NCBI GenBank assembly: GCA_030530205.1
Contig: JAUMVK010000001.1
Coordinates: 1-64,000, forward strand
Direction: 5' to 3'
From: RGIG3701 sp030530205
GTDB lineage: Bacteria; Planctomycetota; Planctomycetia; Pirellulales; Thermoguttaceae
Length of the DNA stretch: 64,000 bases
Below are positions 8,129 to 17,303 of this stretch, one piece after another. The notes under the pieces are model-generated. The model ran no database searches, was not told where the DNA came from, and saw only the letters and a program-made list of their open reading frames with translations. A program made the translations under genes and the position numbers. Within the stretch, counting starts at the first letter, position 1. Every line of letters starts with the position of its first letter.

Positions 8129-9082
8129 ATGTACACGATCCTCCTTTTTTTCAGCCTGTTTCTGTCCGCGGACGGTGAGACGCAGTCCGTTTACCTGAAT
8201 CTGCGGGACCAGATCGCGCCGTCGCTCGTGCGTCTGGAAACTTCCGGCGGGGATGAAATGGTGGGTGAGGCGAACGCCCTGACCGAAATCACCGGGCTGA
8301 TCGTCACGCCGGACGGTTACGTCTTTTCCAGCGCAGTCGGTTTTGCGCACCACCCGGACGCGGTAGTGGCGGTCCTTCCCGATGGTCAGCACACGAAGGC
8401 GGAAATCGTTTCGACGGATTTCGGGCGGAAAATCACGCTTCTGAAAATCGAACCACCGGAGGGGAAAACGTTTCCCGTGCCGACCCCCGCAAAAGTGGAA
8501 CCGGCGCGGGTCGGTCAGCAGGTTTTGGCGCTCGGGCGAATCCTGAATCCGGACGTTCCGACGCTTACGACGGGGATCCTCAGCGGAAAACGCCGTCAGA
8601 ATGGGGTCGCGATCCAGACCGACGCACACGTCTCGCCGAGCAATTACGGCGGCCCGCTCGTGAATCTCGACGGCGAGGTTTTGGGAATTTTGACCCCATT
8701 CGGGATGGGGCCGAACGAACTGATGACCGGCGTGGACCTTTACGATTCCGGGATCGGTTTCGCCATTCCGCTCGAGGATCTGCTGGCGCTTCTGCCGCGG
8801 ATGAAGGAGCAGAAAGAACTGAAACCCACGGTAAAAATGGGGCTCACATTCGATAATCCGTCGCCCATTCTGGCCGGGACGAAGATTCTTTACGTCAAGC
8901 CCGACTCTCCGGCTGCGAAGGCGGGGATCAAAGAAGGGGACGTGGTCACGCATGCGGACGGTGTTCCCGTGACGCGCGGCGTAGAGGTTCTTTGGCAAAA
9001 CGCGAGACATTTTGAGGGGGAAACGGTCAAACTCACGCTGAAACGGGGAGAGGAAACGATCGAGGCCGAGCTTGAGCTTTGA
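8129..9082 (+). CDS. HtrA/DegP-like protein with degenerate active site, PDZ domain
   Basis: A 317-residue exported protein with a trypsin-like HtrA domain and one C-terminal PDZ domain (ILYVKPDSPAAKAGIKEGD). The fold-defining stretches align with HtrA (IVTPDGYV, VNLDGEVLGI), but all three catalytic positions differ: the usual TNxHVV is SSAVGF, the Asp of DLAVLKI is lost in RKITLLKI, and GNSGGPL is SNYGGPL, with Tyr at residue 173 (codon 8645) in place of Ser. It should be a binding protein or chaperone rather than a protease. It starts 36 nt after the PEP-CTERM gene and may be co-transcribed with it. A complete homologue lies at 39436. A TTG at 8117 is an alternative start. Confidence 0.85.
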   Translation: MYTILLFFSLFLSADGETQSVYLNLRDQIAPSLVRLETSGGDEMVGEANALTEITGLIVTPDGYVFSSAVGFAHHPDAVVAVLPDGQHTKAEIVSTDFGRKITLLKIEPPEGKTFPVPTPAKVEPARVGQQVLALGRILNPDVPTLTTGILSGKRRQNGVAIQTDAHVSPSNYGGPLVNLDGEVLGILTPFGMGPNELMTGVDLYDSGIGFAIPLEDLLALLPRMKEQKELKPTVKMGLTFDNPSPILAGTKILYVKPDSPAAKAGIKEGDVVTHADGVPVTRGVEVLWQNARHFEGETVKLTLKRGEETIEAELEL

Positions 9083-9514
9083 GCCTTAAAAAAGGGACGC
9101 GCCTTCAAACTTAGAACGTTCCCCGCTTCAGGATTTCATTTAAACACGGATTTCCACGGATTAAATGGATCAAAAGGATTTCTTCGGGAAAGAATTTTCG
9201 CTTTTATTCTTTAAAAATCCGTGAAAATCCTTTTAATCCGGGAAATCCGTGTTTAAATCTCGTGTTGAAGCGGGACTGGTTTGCTCTTTAGCAAAATCGC
9301 CTTTCTGTCTGCACACCTGGCCCGGTTCGGGAGTTGATTCAGCCGGTGCGGCCGGGCCTTTCCGGTCTGTAAAAATGCGTAGAATGCGCGGTCTTTTTCT
9401 AACGTAGGTCTTGCGTAAAAGGAAAATGGTAGGAATTCCGATGATTAAGGGCGGAAGGTGGTCTTTGGGACCGCCTGATTCGCTTTGAATTAAAAAGAAT
9501 TTCCCGTTGAAAAA
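9083..9514. repeat. intergenic region with a 154-bp imperfect palindrome (family E)
   Basis: Between 9121 and 9274 the sequence reads nearly the same on both strands: arms CCCGCTTCAGGATTTCATTT and its complement near 9250-9272, then AACACGGATTTCCACGGATT pairing with AATCCGGGAAATCCGTGTTT. Only the central 30 nt or so are unpaired. No open frame fits. From 9275 to 9514 nothing is recognised except the weak leader of the next gene. Confidence 0.8.
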
Positions 9515-10645
9515 ATGCCTGAACCGAACCGCAGCCATCTTGACGTCCTTTGCAGCTACCACGACGATTACGTCGCTCTGGGGGCGGAATTTCTTGGAAA
9601 TGCCGGGGGGTTCAGCGGGGCAAGTTTCTGGAAAGTTTACGGTAAAAAAGGGACTTTCTGCCTGCGTCGCTGGGCGAGAAATTACCCAACACAGGAACGG
9701 CTTCAATTCATTCACGCAGTGCAGTGGCACGTACGGATGGAAGGTTTCAGCGGCTTTCCAATGCCGGTCGAGACGCTGGAAGGAACGACCTACGTTCAGG
9801 AAGACGGTTTTTTCTGGCAGTTGGAACCGTGGATGGAAGGGAAAGCGGATTTCCGTAAAAGTCCGAACACGAACAGACTCGTGAGCGCCATGACCTCGCT
9901 GGCAGAGTTCCACAACGCGACGAAGTCGTTCCCTGTTTTGAAGGAAAAGGGAACCTCCCCGCTTTTGCTCGAACATGAAAAAACGCTGCTTCGGTGGACG
10001 GACAGCCGGCTGGCGGAACTTGAAGATCGCGTACGTTTGTACGGGGTAGCCGGTTCTGAACTTTTCCAGGATGTAACGTTCATTTCTGGTCTTTCGGATT
10101 CGGATGGTCCAGCGGGAACAACGGGTTGGCGGATCGGAAATGAAGTAACGATCCCCTGCAAAATGTCGATGAAAACCCAATCACGCCTTCAAAACGCTGC
10201 ACTGCGTATTTTACCGCGTGTGCGTGAATTGCGCCGCCCGGTACTCACACAGGTCGTTCGGGTGGGCAACCAGTCGATGCGTCTTCAGCCGTGCCTTTAT
10301 GACATTCATTTGGAGCACCTTTTTTTCGAACGTGACCGTTTTACCGGCTTCATTGATTTCGGGTCACTCGGGAATGATAATGCGTCGGTGGACATCGCAC
10401 GAATGCTTAGTGCCTTGACCGGGTCGCAGGCGAAGCATTGGCTTACGGGTCTTACGGCTTACCAGTCGGTTCGTCCGCTTCGCCCGGAAGAACTCCTGGC
10501 GGTACAGGTAATTCGCCGCAGTACCGTTCTTTCGATGGCGATTCGATGGATTGAGTACATTTTTACACAAAATAATCCCGTGAAATGCTCGACGCATCTG
10601 GTTCGGCGACTGGAACGTTTGGCGGACATACTGGAAAGACTGTAA
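9515..10645 (+). CDS. APH-fold phosphotransferase (aminoglycoside/choline kinase-like)
   Basis: A 376-residue protein of the APH/choline-kinase superfamily. The N-lobe has SGASFWKVYGKKGTFCLRRW, matching the nucleotide-binding strands; the C-lobe has the catalytic loop YDIHLEHLFF, where the usual HGDLHPGN keeps the Asp and His but has His for the Asn, followed by the metal-binding GFIDFGSLG. The substrate cannot be read from the sequence; it could be a sugar, amino alcohol or other small hydroxyl compound. No signal peptide, so cytoplasmic. The ATG at 9515 lacks a good ribosome site. The gene stands alone between repeat-bearing gaps. Confidence 0.75.
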   Translation: MPEPNRSHLDVLCSYHDDYVALGAEFLGNAGGFSGASFWKVYGKKGTFCLRRWARNYPTQERLQFIHAVQWHVRMEGFSGFPMPVETLEGTTYVQEDGFFWQLEPWMEGKADFRKSPNTNRLVSAMTSLAEFHNATKSFPVLKEKGTSPLLLEHEKTLLRWTDSRLAELEDRVRLYGVAGSELFQDVTFISGLSDSDGPAGTTGWRIGNEVTIPCKMSMKTQSRLQNAALRILPRVRELRRPVLTQVVRVGNQSMRLQPCLYDIHLEHLFFERDRFTGFIDFGSLGNDNASVDIARMLSALTGSQAKHWLTGLTAYQSVRPLRPEELLAVQVIRRSTVLSMAIRWIEYIFTQNNPVKCSTHLVRRLERLADILERL

Positions 10646-11106
10646 TCGAAATCATTGCTGGTTCGAACAGTAAACAGAACCTTCTGAATTGCGGAAAACC
10701 GCATTTTCCTATTTTATTACCCACAAGATATAGGGGCTCTAAAAATTTCTTTTCCAATATATGCCAAAACACTTGCGTCTGAAGATTATTTCGCTATACT
10801 CATTTCAGATTTGCACTTCTGGGCGGTTTTATACCGTTTGAAAGGAACCAGGTAAGCCTATAGCGTAGAAAAGTTTTAATAGTCCGCACAGCCGGGAACT
10901 CGTGAAAAAAAGTGACGGGTCGATTGGATAGACCTCCCCGCCGAAGAAGAAAAGGATGATACGAGGGCGTGTTTCCGCCGTTCTTTCCAGAGACACAAGG
11001 ATGAGTCAAAAGAAAGTTCAGACGGAAGAAATGGGACTTGAAGGAACTGTAGGAGAAATCCTTGCCGTATGGGTGAACAAGCCTTTTATTCAGGAGGAAT
11101 AATTAG
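10646..11106 (+). other. 460-bp gap containing a promoter and a 300-nt leader
   Basis: No convincing gene on either strand. A good promoter (10773-10800) would give a transcript starting near 10807 and thus a leader of about 300 nt before the ATG at 11107. The leader has several short inverted repeats and no T-rich terminator; no known riboswitch or structural RNA was recognised. Confidence 0.5.
10773..10800 (+). promoter_or_regulatory. promoter upstream of the C26-like gene
   Basis: TTGCGT at 10773-10778 and TATACT at 10795-10800, 16-nt spacer. Confidence 0.6.
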
Positions 11107-11859
11107 ATGCAGTTCGGAAAAAAACCGGTCATTGGTCTTAATGCAGATTTCGTGGAAGCTAAGGGGGACAAAGAAGCTTTCAGTTTTATCTGGGCCGGTT
11201 ATTATGAATCAATTATTAGGGCCGGAGGTATTCCGGTCATTCTCCCGCCGATGCAAGATGAAAATTCCTTGCGTCAAATTCTGAATACGCTTGATGGAAT
11301 CGTTTTGACTGGTGGCGCCGATTTGGATTCCCGCCGTAATGGTTATGTGCTTCACTCAACAGTCCGCCCAATGCCCGCTTACCGCGAAGATTTCGACCGG
11401 ATGCTTATGCGTCTCATCGCCGAAATGAAGCTTCCGCTTCTTGCGATTGGCGCCGGAATGCAGCTTTTGAATGTTATGATGGGTGGCTCCCTTTTCTTCC
11501 ATATTCCAGTCGATATTCCCAAGGCGATGCCGCACTTTGATCTTCATTCTCCGATTCACCGCCACACGCTGGATGTTATGCCGGGTACGATTCTGGAAAA
11601 AGTCTATGGCGATTCTGAAATTCGTGTTTGTTCCCGCCATCACATGGCCGTGAACGAAGTGGCTCCGGGGTTCATCGTTTCTGCAAAATCTCCTGATGGA
11701 GTCATTGAAGCGATTGAATCGGACATGGATGATTGGCTTGTGCTCGGGACGCAATTCCATCCTGAGAGCGCTCACGCGACTGCTCTGGATTTGAGAATTT
11801 TCGAAGAATTCATCGAATCCGTCGGCGGTGTTCCGTTTGAGTTCTCTCTCGTGGCCTGA
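11107..11859 (+). CDS. class C26 glutamine-amidotransferase-like protein lacking the catalytic Cys
   Basis: A 250-residue protein of the gamma-glutamyl-GABA hydrolase (PuuD/peptidase C26) family. It keeps the fold markers IVLTGGADL, the region GMQLLNVMMGG and the His-Glu pair in TQFHPES. The nucleophile elbow, normally GICRGMQ, reads AIGAGMQ: the cysteine is Gly115 (codon 11449) and the following Arg is Ala. Hydrolysis by the usual cysteine route is therefore not expected. The start is very clear (AGGAGG nine bases upstream). A long leader precedes it. It may be a ligand-binding or regulatory relative; whether such GIGAG forms are common in planctomycetes could not be checked here. Confidence 0.85.
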   Translation: MQFGKKPVIGLNADFVEAKGDKEAFSFIWAGYYESIIRAGGIPVILPPMQDENSLRQILNTLDGIVLTGGADLDSRRNGYVLHSTVRPMPAYREDFDRMLMRLIAEMKLPLLAIGAGMQLLNVMMGGSLFFHIPVDIPKAMPHFDLHSPIHRHTLDVMPGTILEKVYGDSEIRVCSRHHMAVNEVAPGFIVSAKSPDGVIEAIESDMDDWLVLGTQFHPESAHATALDLRIFEEFIESVGGVPFEFSLVA

Positions 11860-11884
11860 TCCGAAAGCCGCCATCTTTCTTTTC

Positions 11885-11936
11885 GCCCCCCAGTACGCTT
11901 GAAATCATTCGCGGAAAAGGGGCTTTTCTTTTTTTA
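11885..11936 (+). terminator. possible terminator after the C26-like gene
   Basis: GCCCC and GGGGC close a large stem-loop with an inner CGC/GCG pairing, followed by TTTTCTTTTTTT. The stem is loose. Confidence 0.4.
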
Positions 11937-12050
11937 AAATGCTGACTTCGCACAAAAGATGCTTTTCTTCAGAATCCTGCAATAAAAAGGGGGCTTGTAT
12001 CGTTTAAACATTGGAAGAATGTTAGTCGAACCAACCCACAGGACCCTCCC

Positions 12051-14549
12051 ATGCGTACTATACTTTCCGTTTTATGCTGTGTTTTTTTCTTTAGCGCCGC
12101 TCTTTACGCCCAGAGTGGCTCGATTATCAGTTACGCCTATCCCGCAGGTGGTCAGCGTGGGACGACTTTTCGCGTCCTGATCGGTGGTCGGGGAGTCGCT
12201 GGAGCGCAGGAGGTTCAGGTTTCCGGTGAAGGCGTCACGGCCAAAATCCTGAAACGTTATAAAACGTTTACGCAGAATAACGTAGAAACCGCTGGTCCGA
12301 CGAAACGCGTCTGGCGTGAGACCCACGAAATCGTTACCGCCGAGGAAGGTTTTCGGGAAGGGCTTTGCGTGGAAACCGCCTGGATCCGGGAGATGATCGA
12401 TTCTAACCCGATGAAGACTGCTGATGAAAAAGCGATCCATACGACCGCGCAGATTTGCGAGGAGTTTCCCTTCATCGAGGACGTGGTTCTGAATCCTACC
12501 CCGGAAAACGTTCAAACGCTTTATTACGAGTACATCCTGGAACGGCCGGAAAAGAAACCGAAAGAAACGATGAGTCAGGGAGTTGAGCTGGAAGTCACGA
12601 TCGCCCCAGACGCGCAGTGCGGAGATCGATGGCTTCTGCTTCGTGACGCGAAAGGGGAAAAATCGGCGCCGGTTCTTTTCCAGGTTGGGGATTTACCCGA
12701 GGTGAACGAATTGGAGCCGAACGACACGGCGGAACTCCCAATCCGTTGGGATAGTCGAACGAGGAAAATGACATCTTGGGCGTACGTTCAGGCTCCGCCC
12801 GCGCAAACACCGGTCCTTTTTAACGGCCGGATCCGTGCCGGTGATGTCGATCGTTTCCGGTTTGAGGCCAAAAAAGGACAAAAACTCGTACTTTCGGCTC
12901 TGGGACGCTTCCTGAATCCGTACCTTGCCGACGCGGTGCCGGGTTGGTTTCAGCCGATTTTTAAGGTTTACGATCCCAATGGCCGCGAGGTAGCGAACGC
13001 CTTCAGTTGGAAAAATGACCCAGACCCCGCGATGATTTTCGACGTTCCGGAAGACGGCGTTTTCACGGTGGAAATTCAGGACTCGCTTTTCCGGGGCCGT
13101 GACGATTTTGTGTACAGGCTGGCGGTTGGCGAAGTCCCGTGGATCACGAGTGTTTATCCGCCATGCGCCCAGGAAGGAAAGCCGTTTAAGGCGGAGGTTC
13201 AGGGGTTCAATCTCCCTCAGGGGAACGGGGAAAAAGCGAAAATCGAAATGGCATCGGTCCAGGGAAGCCAGAACTGGAACGGGGTCCCGGTCGCGACCTT
13301 GCGTGAAGTGGGCGGGAAACCACTCCTTCGTCCGATTTCATTCACGGTTGAAAAAGAAGAACCGCGTGAGGCGGTTCAGGGCGTTCAGGACGTGGAGATC
13401 CCGAGTGTTTTCTACGGGCGTCTGACGCAAAAAGGGAAACCTGCCGAGTTCCGATTCCAGGGGAAAAAGGGCCAGCGCGTGGCGATCGATGTAACGGCCT
13501 CTGAGCTGGATTCCACGTTGGATTCCCGCCTGGAATTGATCGGTCCGGACGGAAAAATCATTGCAGAATGTGATGATCGGGCGGGGAGCGATGGGCCGAA
13601 TATCGGCTGGGAGACGCATCATTCTGACCCGATTCTGAGCGTGGAACTTCCGCAGGATGGAACTTTCACCGCGCGCCTTTTCAATACGCTGTACGAAGAA
13701 AACCCCGAGGCGATTTACCGCATTCGTTTCTCCCAGCCGGAACCGGATTTTCTGGTTTTCTCGACGACTCCGAACATTTGGATGAGTGGGCCGGTAAGTA
13801 AAATCAATCTGGAACTTGTGCGTCTTGGCGGCTGGGATGGGCCGGTGGAAATCGTTTCGACGGATCCGGGGCTGATGGTTCAGGGCGGGGTATTTCTGCC
13901 TGGTGTGACGAAACTCGCGTGTACGCTCATCGCCCAGCAGGAATTTTGGCCAAAAGACCTGGAAGGGAAGGATTGGAAAAGCGTCCTTTTGGACCAGCCG
14001 CTCCCGCTCAAAGCCCGCGCGTACCGGAACGCTTCGGTGGAAAAAACCGATCCGAACGACTTCGTTGAGCATGGGATCTGTGCGGCGTTTCGCCGGGAGC
14101 AGGCGTTCATTTACTTCCATCTGATCCCGGTGGGTGAAATGATGGTGAATTTCCGCGGACCGTATCGGCCTCCGTTTGAGGTGGTGAGCGAAACGCCGCT
14201 GAAGATCCCGCGCGACGGTTCCGAGTTTGAGGTTCTGTTCTGCCCACCCAAGATGCGAGATACGAAGCCCGACTCGAAAAAGGATTGGGGGCCGCCGAGC
14301 CGGTGGTATGTGCTCGCTCCGGAGTGTGAGGGGTTTGAATTGGTTCATCAGCAGGATTTGAAGTACCGTCAGATCCTCACGGTTCGAGTGACGGACCCGG
14401 AAAAGGCGGCCAAATGCCCGGCCCTCATTTTCGGATCGTTTTGGTTCAAAGTGGATCCGGAATATAAATATGACGGGAAAACCCCGCCGCCGGGTGTGAA
14501 CGTTTCGAAGCCGATGGAGAATTGGCTCCCTGCGGTTCCGGTGGAATGA
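12051..14549 (+). CDS. secreted planctomycete protein with PPC-type domains
   Basis: An 832-residue exported protein. A signal peptide (LSVLCCVFFFSAALYAQ) is followed by an IPT-like segment, YAYPAGGQRGTTFRVLIGG, typical of a planctomycete family that carries bacterial pre-peptidase C-terminal (PPC) domains. PPC-like stretches are seen around residues 255-360 (NGRIRAGDVDRFRFEAKKG) and 450-560 (YGRLTQKGKPAEFRFQGKKG), each ending in a DGTFT- or DGVFTVE-like strand. No catalytic domain is apparent, so a binding or structural surface role is inferred. In related genomes such genes sit beside DUF1549/DUF1553 and DUF1501 genes; none is here. Closed by a hairpin terminator. Confidence 0.8.
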   Translation: MRTILSVLCCVFFFSAALYAQSGSIISYAYPAGGQRGTTFRVLIGGRGVAGAQEVQVSGEGVTAKILKRYKTFTQNNVETAGPTKRVWRETHEIVTAEEGFREGLCVETAWIREMIDSNPMKTADEKAIHTTAQICEEFPFIEDVVLNPTPENVQTLYYEYILERPEKKPKETMSQGVELEVTIAPDAQCGDRWLLLRDAKGEKSAPVLFQVGDLPEVNELEPNDTAELPIRWDSRTRKMTSWAYVQAPPAQTPVLFNGRIRAGDVDRFRFEAKKGQKLVLSALGRFLNPYLADAVPGWFQPIFKVYDPNGREVANAFSWKNDPDPAMIFDVPEDGVFTVEIQDSLFRGRDDFVYRLAVGEVPWITSVYPPCAQEGKPFKAEVQGFNLPQGNGEKAKIEMASVQGSQNWNGVPVATLREVGGKPLLRPISFTVEKEEPREAVQGVQDVEIPSVFYGRLTQKGKPAEFRFQGKKGQRVAIDVTASELDSTLDSRLELIGPDGKIIAECDDRAGSDGPNIGWETHHSDPILSVELPQDGTFTARLFNTLYEENPEAIYRIRFSQPEPDFLVFSTTPNIWMSGPVSKINLELVRLGGWDGPVEIVSTDPGLMVQGGVFLPGVTKLACTLIAQQEFWPKDLEGKDWKSVLLDQPLPLKARAYRNASVEKTDPNDFVEHGICAAFRREQAFIYFHLIPVGEMMVNFRGPYRPPFEVVSETPLKIPRDGSEFEVLFCPPKMRDTKPDSKKDWGPPSRWYVLAPECEGFELVHQQDLKYRQILTVRVTDPEKAAKCPALIFGSFWFKVDPEYKYDGKTPPPGVNVSKPMENWLPAVPVE

Positions 14550-14563
14550 AAATGATAGGTTTC

Positions 14564-14607
14564 GAGCGCGGCCGTACCTGACCGCGCTCCGGCCTGGAGC
14601 GGTTTTT
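14564..14607 (+). terminator. terminator after the PPC protein, two competing hairpins
   Basis: GAGCGCGG (14564) pairs with CCGCGCTC (14582); the overlapping CGCTCC (14585) pairs with GGAGCG (14596) and is followed by GTTTTT. Only one of the two can form at a time. Confidence 0.65.
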
Positions 14608-14910
14608 AAAGACTCCCGGTTTTCTTTAAGGTTTTAAAGAATTGGAACCTTCTTCAATCTTTTCCTGATTGTAAATCTTTTCCTTCTTTCTCTGTTTTTG
14701 TTATCCTTCCCAATACTTAAAAACCCCCGTAGAAATGGGGAGAATGAGAAGGTTTTCCGGTTTTAGGTGAAGTCTTAATCTTCTGCGGGCCGATTTGTAG
14801 AAAAGAAGTATATTTTTAAATCCGGCTTTGGATTCACGGACGCTTGGAGCGTTTCATAGAAATGACTGTGGGATGGCGGTCAGCCCAAGGATGGGTTTCA
14901 GGGATCAATT
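14608..14910 (+). other. 300-bp leader of the ExeA-like gene
   Basis: AT-rich, no open frame of note. Short C-rich and G-rich stretches (CCCCCGT / TGGGGAG near 14728-14742) could pair. Nothing else is recognised. Confidence 0.4.
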
Positions 14911-17202
14911 ATGATGGGAAACGACTTTTTTGGCCTAACGAAACGCCCGTTTTTTGCGGAACCGATTCCGGAAATGTACTGCCCTTTTGGAAGTACGGAA
15001 GCTGCAAGAGTCGAAATTTCCCGATGTGTGGAACGTCTGGAAGGCATTGCGTTGGTTGCAGGTCTTGCAGGAACGGGGAAAACTCTTCTCTGTCGCAAAC
15101 TGCAGCTTCATTTTGGCCGGAAAATGCAGACCATCCTCCTGAATGGTAAAAATCTGAACCATCCGAAAACCTTTTTTGATTCGGTTCTTTCGCGTCTGAA
15201 TATCCCGTTCGACCCTCGAAGCCTTGGCGCGATGCGCGACTCTTTGAACGCTGCGTTGGAAACCTCGAGTCGGTTCCACACCGGGATTTTACTGCTCATC
15301 GACGACGCGCAGGCGACCGGGATCCGCGTATTTGAGGAGATCCGCCAGCTTCTGGATCGTACAGTGAAACCGGAATGGGGCATTCGTGTCGTTCTTTTCG
15401 GTGATATGAGTCTGGAAGAAAAGCTGGGTTTCCCGCAGCTCAATTCATTCTCGCAGCGTATTACGACCCGGTGTTTCCTTGCAACGATGAACCGTGACGA
15501 AACGGTCAAGTTTCTTTTGACGGAACTGAAACAGGCTGGCGCGAAAAAAGAGATTTTCTCACGTGACGTTTGCAGGGAAATCCACCGTTTTTCAGAGGGC
15601 GTGCCGCGTGTAACGAACCAGCTCGCGGATATTCTGCTCCTTGTGGCGGAGGAAGAACTGAAGAATTCCGCGAAAGAAAAGAAAGATTCCGCTTCAAATT
15701 CAAACGCTGAGGATGGGAAAAACGCTGAATTGGATTTCGAGCCGACTTTCCCGGGAGATGCGAGCGGGGTCGATATTTTTGTGGATCCGGATGAGACAAT
15801 TCAAGGATTGGGGAAGAAACTGAAAAACGAACCTTCCAGGAAGAAGGAACGTGATCAGGAGATCACCGTTGCGATGGTGAGGAAAGCCTGGTGCCGCCTG
15901 CAGCAGCTTCCGGAAGAGATAGGTGCTGAAGCCGGGAGCATTGCCAAAGCTGAGGCAGATACCGTCACCGCAGGAAAAACCGCATCCTCCAGTATTCCCG
16001 TTTCGGGAAATAGTACGAAGGAAAAATCAAATTCGGGCAGTTCCATTGAGTTTGGAAGTCTTGATGATGATTTAGACTCGGAAAATGCCATTGATCTGGG
16101 TGGGGAACAGGTTGATGACCCGACGATAATTTGGTCCTACGACGAGATGGAAGATGTCCGGAACGCAGTGGAAGCGGCAAACACCATTTTGGAAAAGCGG
16201 AGTGCGTCCATAAAGGAAAATGCCGTCAAAGAGGAAGAAAGAGAAAAAAACATTCCTTTAGCGGCAGAAACCCCCAATATCCCGTTACAAAAAACGGAAT
16301 CCCAACCAGAGTATAAAAGCAGAAATTCCGAACGGGCGCAGAGTCCGTGTGAAATTCCAACAGGAAAAGAGAATATTCAACCGCGGGTCTCCCCGGCTGG
16401 CAAAGAATCGGCAGAAAACGATGATTTATGGGATGTGTACCGTGAACAGTCGAATATTCGTTTTCCGGAACGAAAAGGAACGCAATGGATCACTCCTTCT
16501 TACTCGTCTGGAACGCCAGATTATACAGGAGGGGGGAATTCGTCAGATTCTAATTCTATTCAGTCCGCTCACGGAGGTACAATGCCGCCTGTCAGAAGGT
16601 TGAATGACGTTTCGAACGGAACGTATGGTGTAAATTACCTTTCAGTTCCGTCTGTATGTCCTCGGACTGTGGACGAACTGATTTACAATGCCGTCATGGA
16701 AGATACGGTTCACTCGATGGGGCTTTTGAGGAATATCCTTTGTGCTCTTCAGGGGGAAAAACAGAAAAAAGATGCTTCCCAGCCTCTGGATGAGTACTGG
16801 TTCACGCTTTACGATTCCACCAAAGGACTTATGCGTCAAATCGCACACGACCGGTTGAATCGGGCGGCACAGGCTCCGGCCAAAGATTTTTACAATCCGG
16901 AATCCCTGGTAGAAAAAGACGCTTATTCCCCGGTTCCTGATCATTCCGGTTCCAGCGGTATTTCCAACCCAATTTCACGGCCATTCAATCAGGAACCCGT
17001 TCAGGTTTCGCAGCCGATTCGGGGTTCCGATGAAATACATCGTCAGGGCAATTCTTTTGAAGAGTCTCCGGAAATGCGTGAAATCGCTGAGCTGCGCAAG
17101 CTGCTCCAGGAATGCCGTGGGCAAAATAATCTCGACACGAATGTGCAAGATAAAATTTTGGACATTATTGATCGCCTTCAGATGTTAAATCAGTATAATT
17201 GA
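14911..17202 (+). CDS. ExeA/MshM-type AAA ATPase with long disordered tail
   Basis: A 763-residue ATPase of the general-secretion-pathway A type. The N-terminal AAA domain (about residues 1-255) has FFGLTKRPFF, Walker A GLAGTGKT, Walker B LLLIDDAQ, and the C-terminal lid EGVPRVTNQLADILL. Residues about 255-580 are Ser/Glu/Asn/Pro-rich and probably disordered; the last 180 residues look helical and may be an oligomerisation or partner region. Two ATG codons in tandem (14911, 14914) are both possible starts. ExeA proteins usually work with peptidoglycan-binding partners on secretin or pilus assembly; no such gene is in the window, although a prepilin-like protein is encoded at 62493. Convergent with exbD. 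Confidence 0.85.
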   Translation: MMGNDFFGLTKRPFFAEPIPEMYCPFGSTEAARVEISRCVERLEGIALVAGLAGTGKTLLCRKLQLHFGRKMQTILLNGKNLNHPKTFFDSVLSRLNIPFDPRSLGAMRDSLNAALETSSRFHTGILLLIDDAQATGIRVFEEIRQLLDRTVKPEWGIRVVLFGDMSLEEKLGFPQLNSFSQRITTRCFLATMNRDETVKFLLTELKQAGAKKEIFSRDVCREIHRFSEGVPRVTNQLADILLLVAEEELKNSAKEKKDSASNSNAEDGKNAELDFEPTFPGDASGVDIFVDPDETIQGLGKKLKNEPSRKKERDQEITVAMVRKAWCRLQQLPEEIGAEAGSIAKAEADTVTAGKTASSSIPVSGNSTKEKSNSGSSIEFGSLDDDLDSENAIDLGGEQVDDPTIIWSYDEMEDVRNAVEAANTILEKRSASIKENAVKEEEREKNIPLAAETPNIPLQKTESQPEYKSRNSERAQSPCEIPTGKENIQPRVSPAGKESAENDDLWDVYREQSNIRFPERKGTQWITPSYSSGTPDYTGGGNSSDSNSIQSAHGGTMPPVRRLNDVSNGTYGVNYLSVPSVCPRTVDELIYNAVMEDTVHSMGLLRNILCALQGEKQKKDASQPLDEYWFTLYDSTKGLMRQIAHDRLNRAAQAPAKDFYNPESLVEKDAYSPVPDHSGSSGISNPISRPFNQEPVQVSQPIRGSDEIHRQGNSFEESPEMREIAELRKLLQECRGQNNLDTNVQDKILDIIDRLQMLNQYN

Positions 17203-17249
17203 GAAGTTAAAATCGGGCGAAATTCATTTTGTATCTCGTATAACGGCTT

Positions 17250-17293
17250 GGGTGAGCCGCAGAGGGATGGATTTTCTCTGCGGCCCAGCACCC
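17250..17293. terminator. hairpin between convergent exeA-like and exbD genes
   Basis: CCGCAGAG (17258) pairs perfectly with CTCTGCGG (17276), extended outward by GGGTG and CACCC. No T-run follows, so it may slow transcription from both sides rather than terminate classically. Confidence 0.5.
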
Positions 17294-17303
17294 ACTTTCA
17301 GAG

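Noticed and set aside
9142..9256. Insertion sequence
   Set aside because: Only about 150 bp, no transposase frame and no obvious target duplication; kept as a palindromic repeat.
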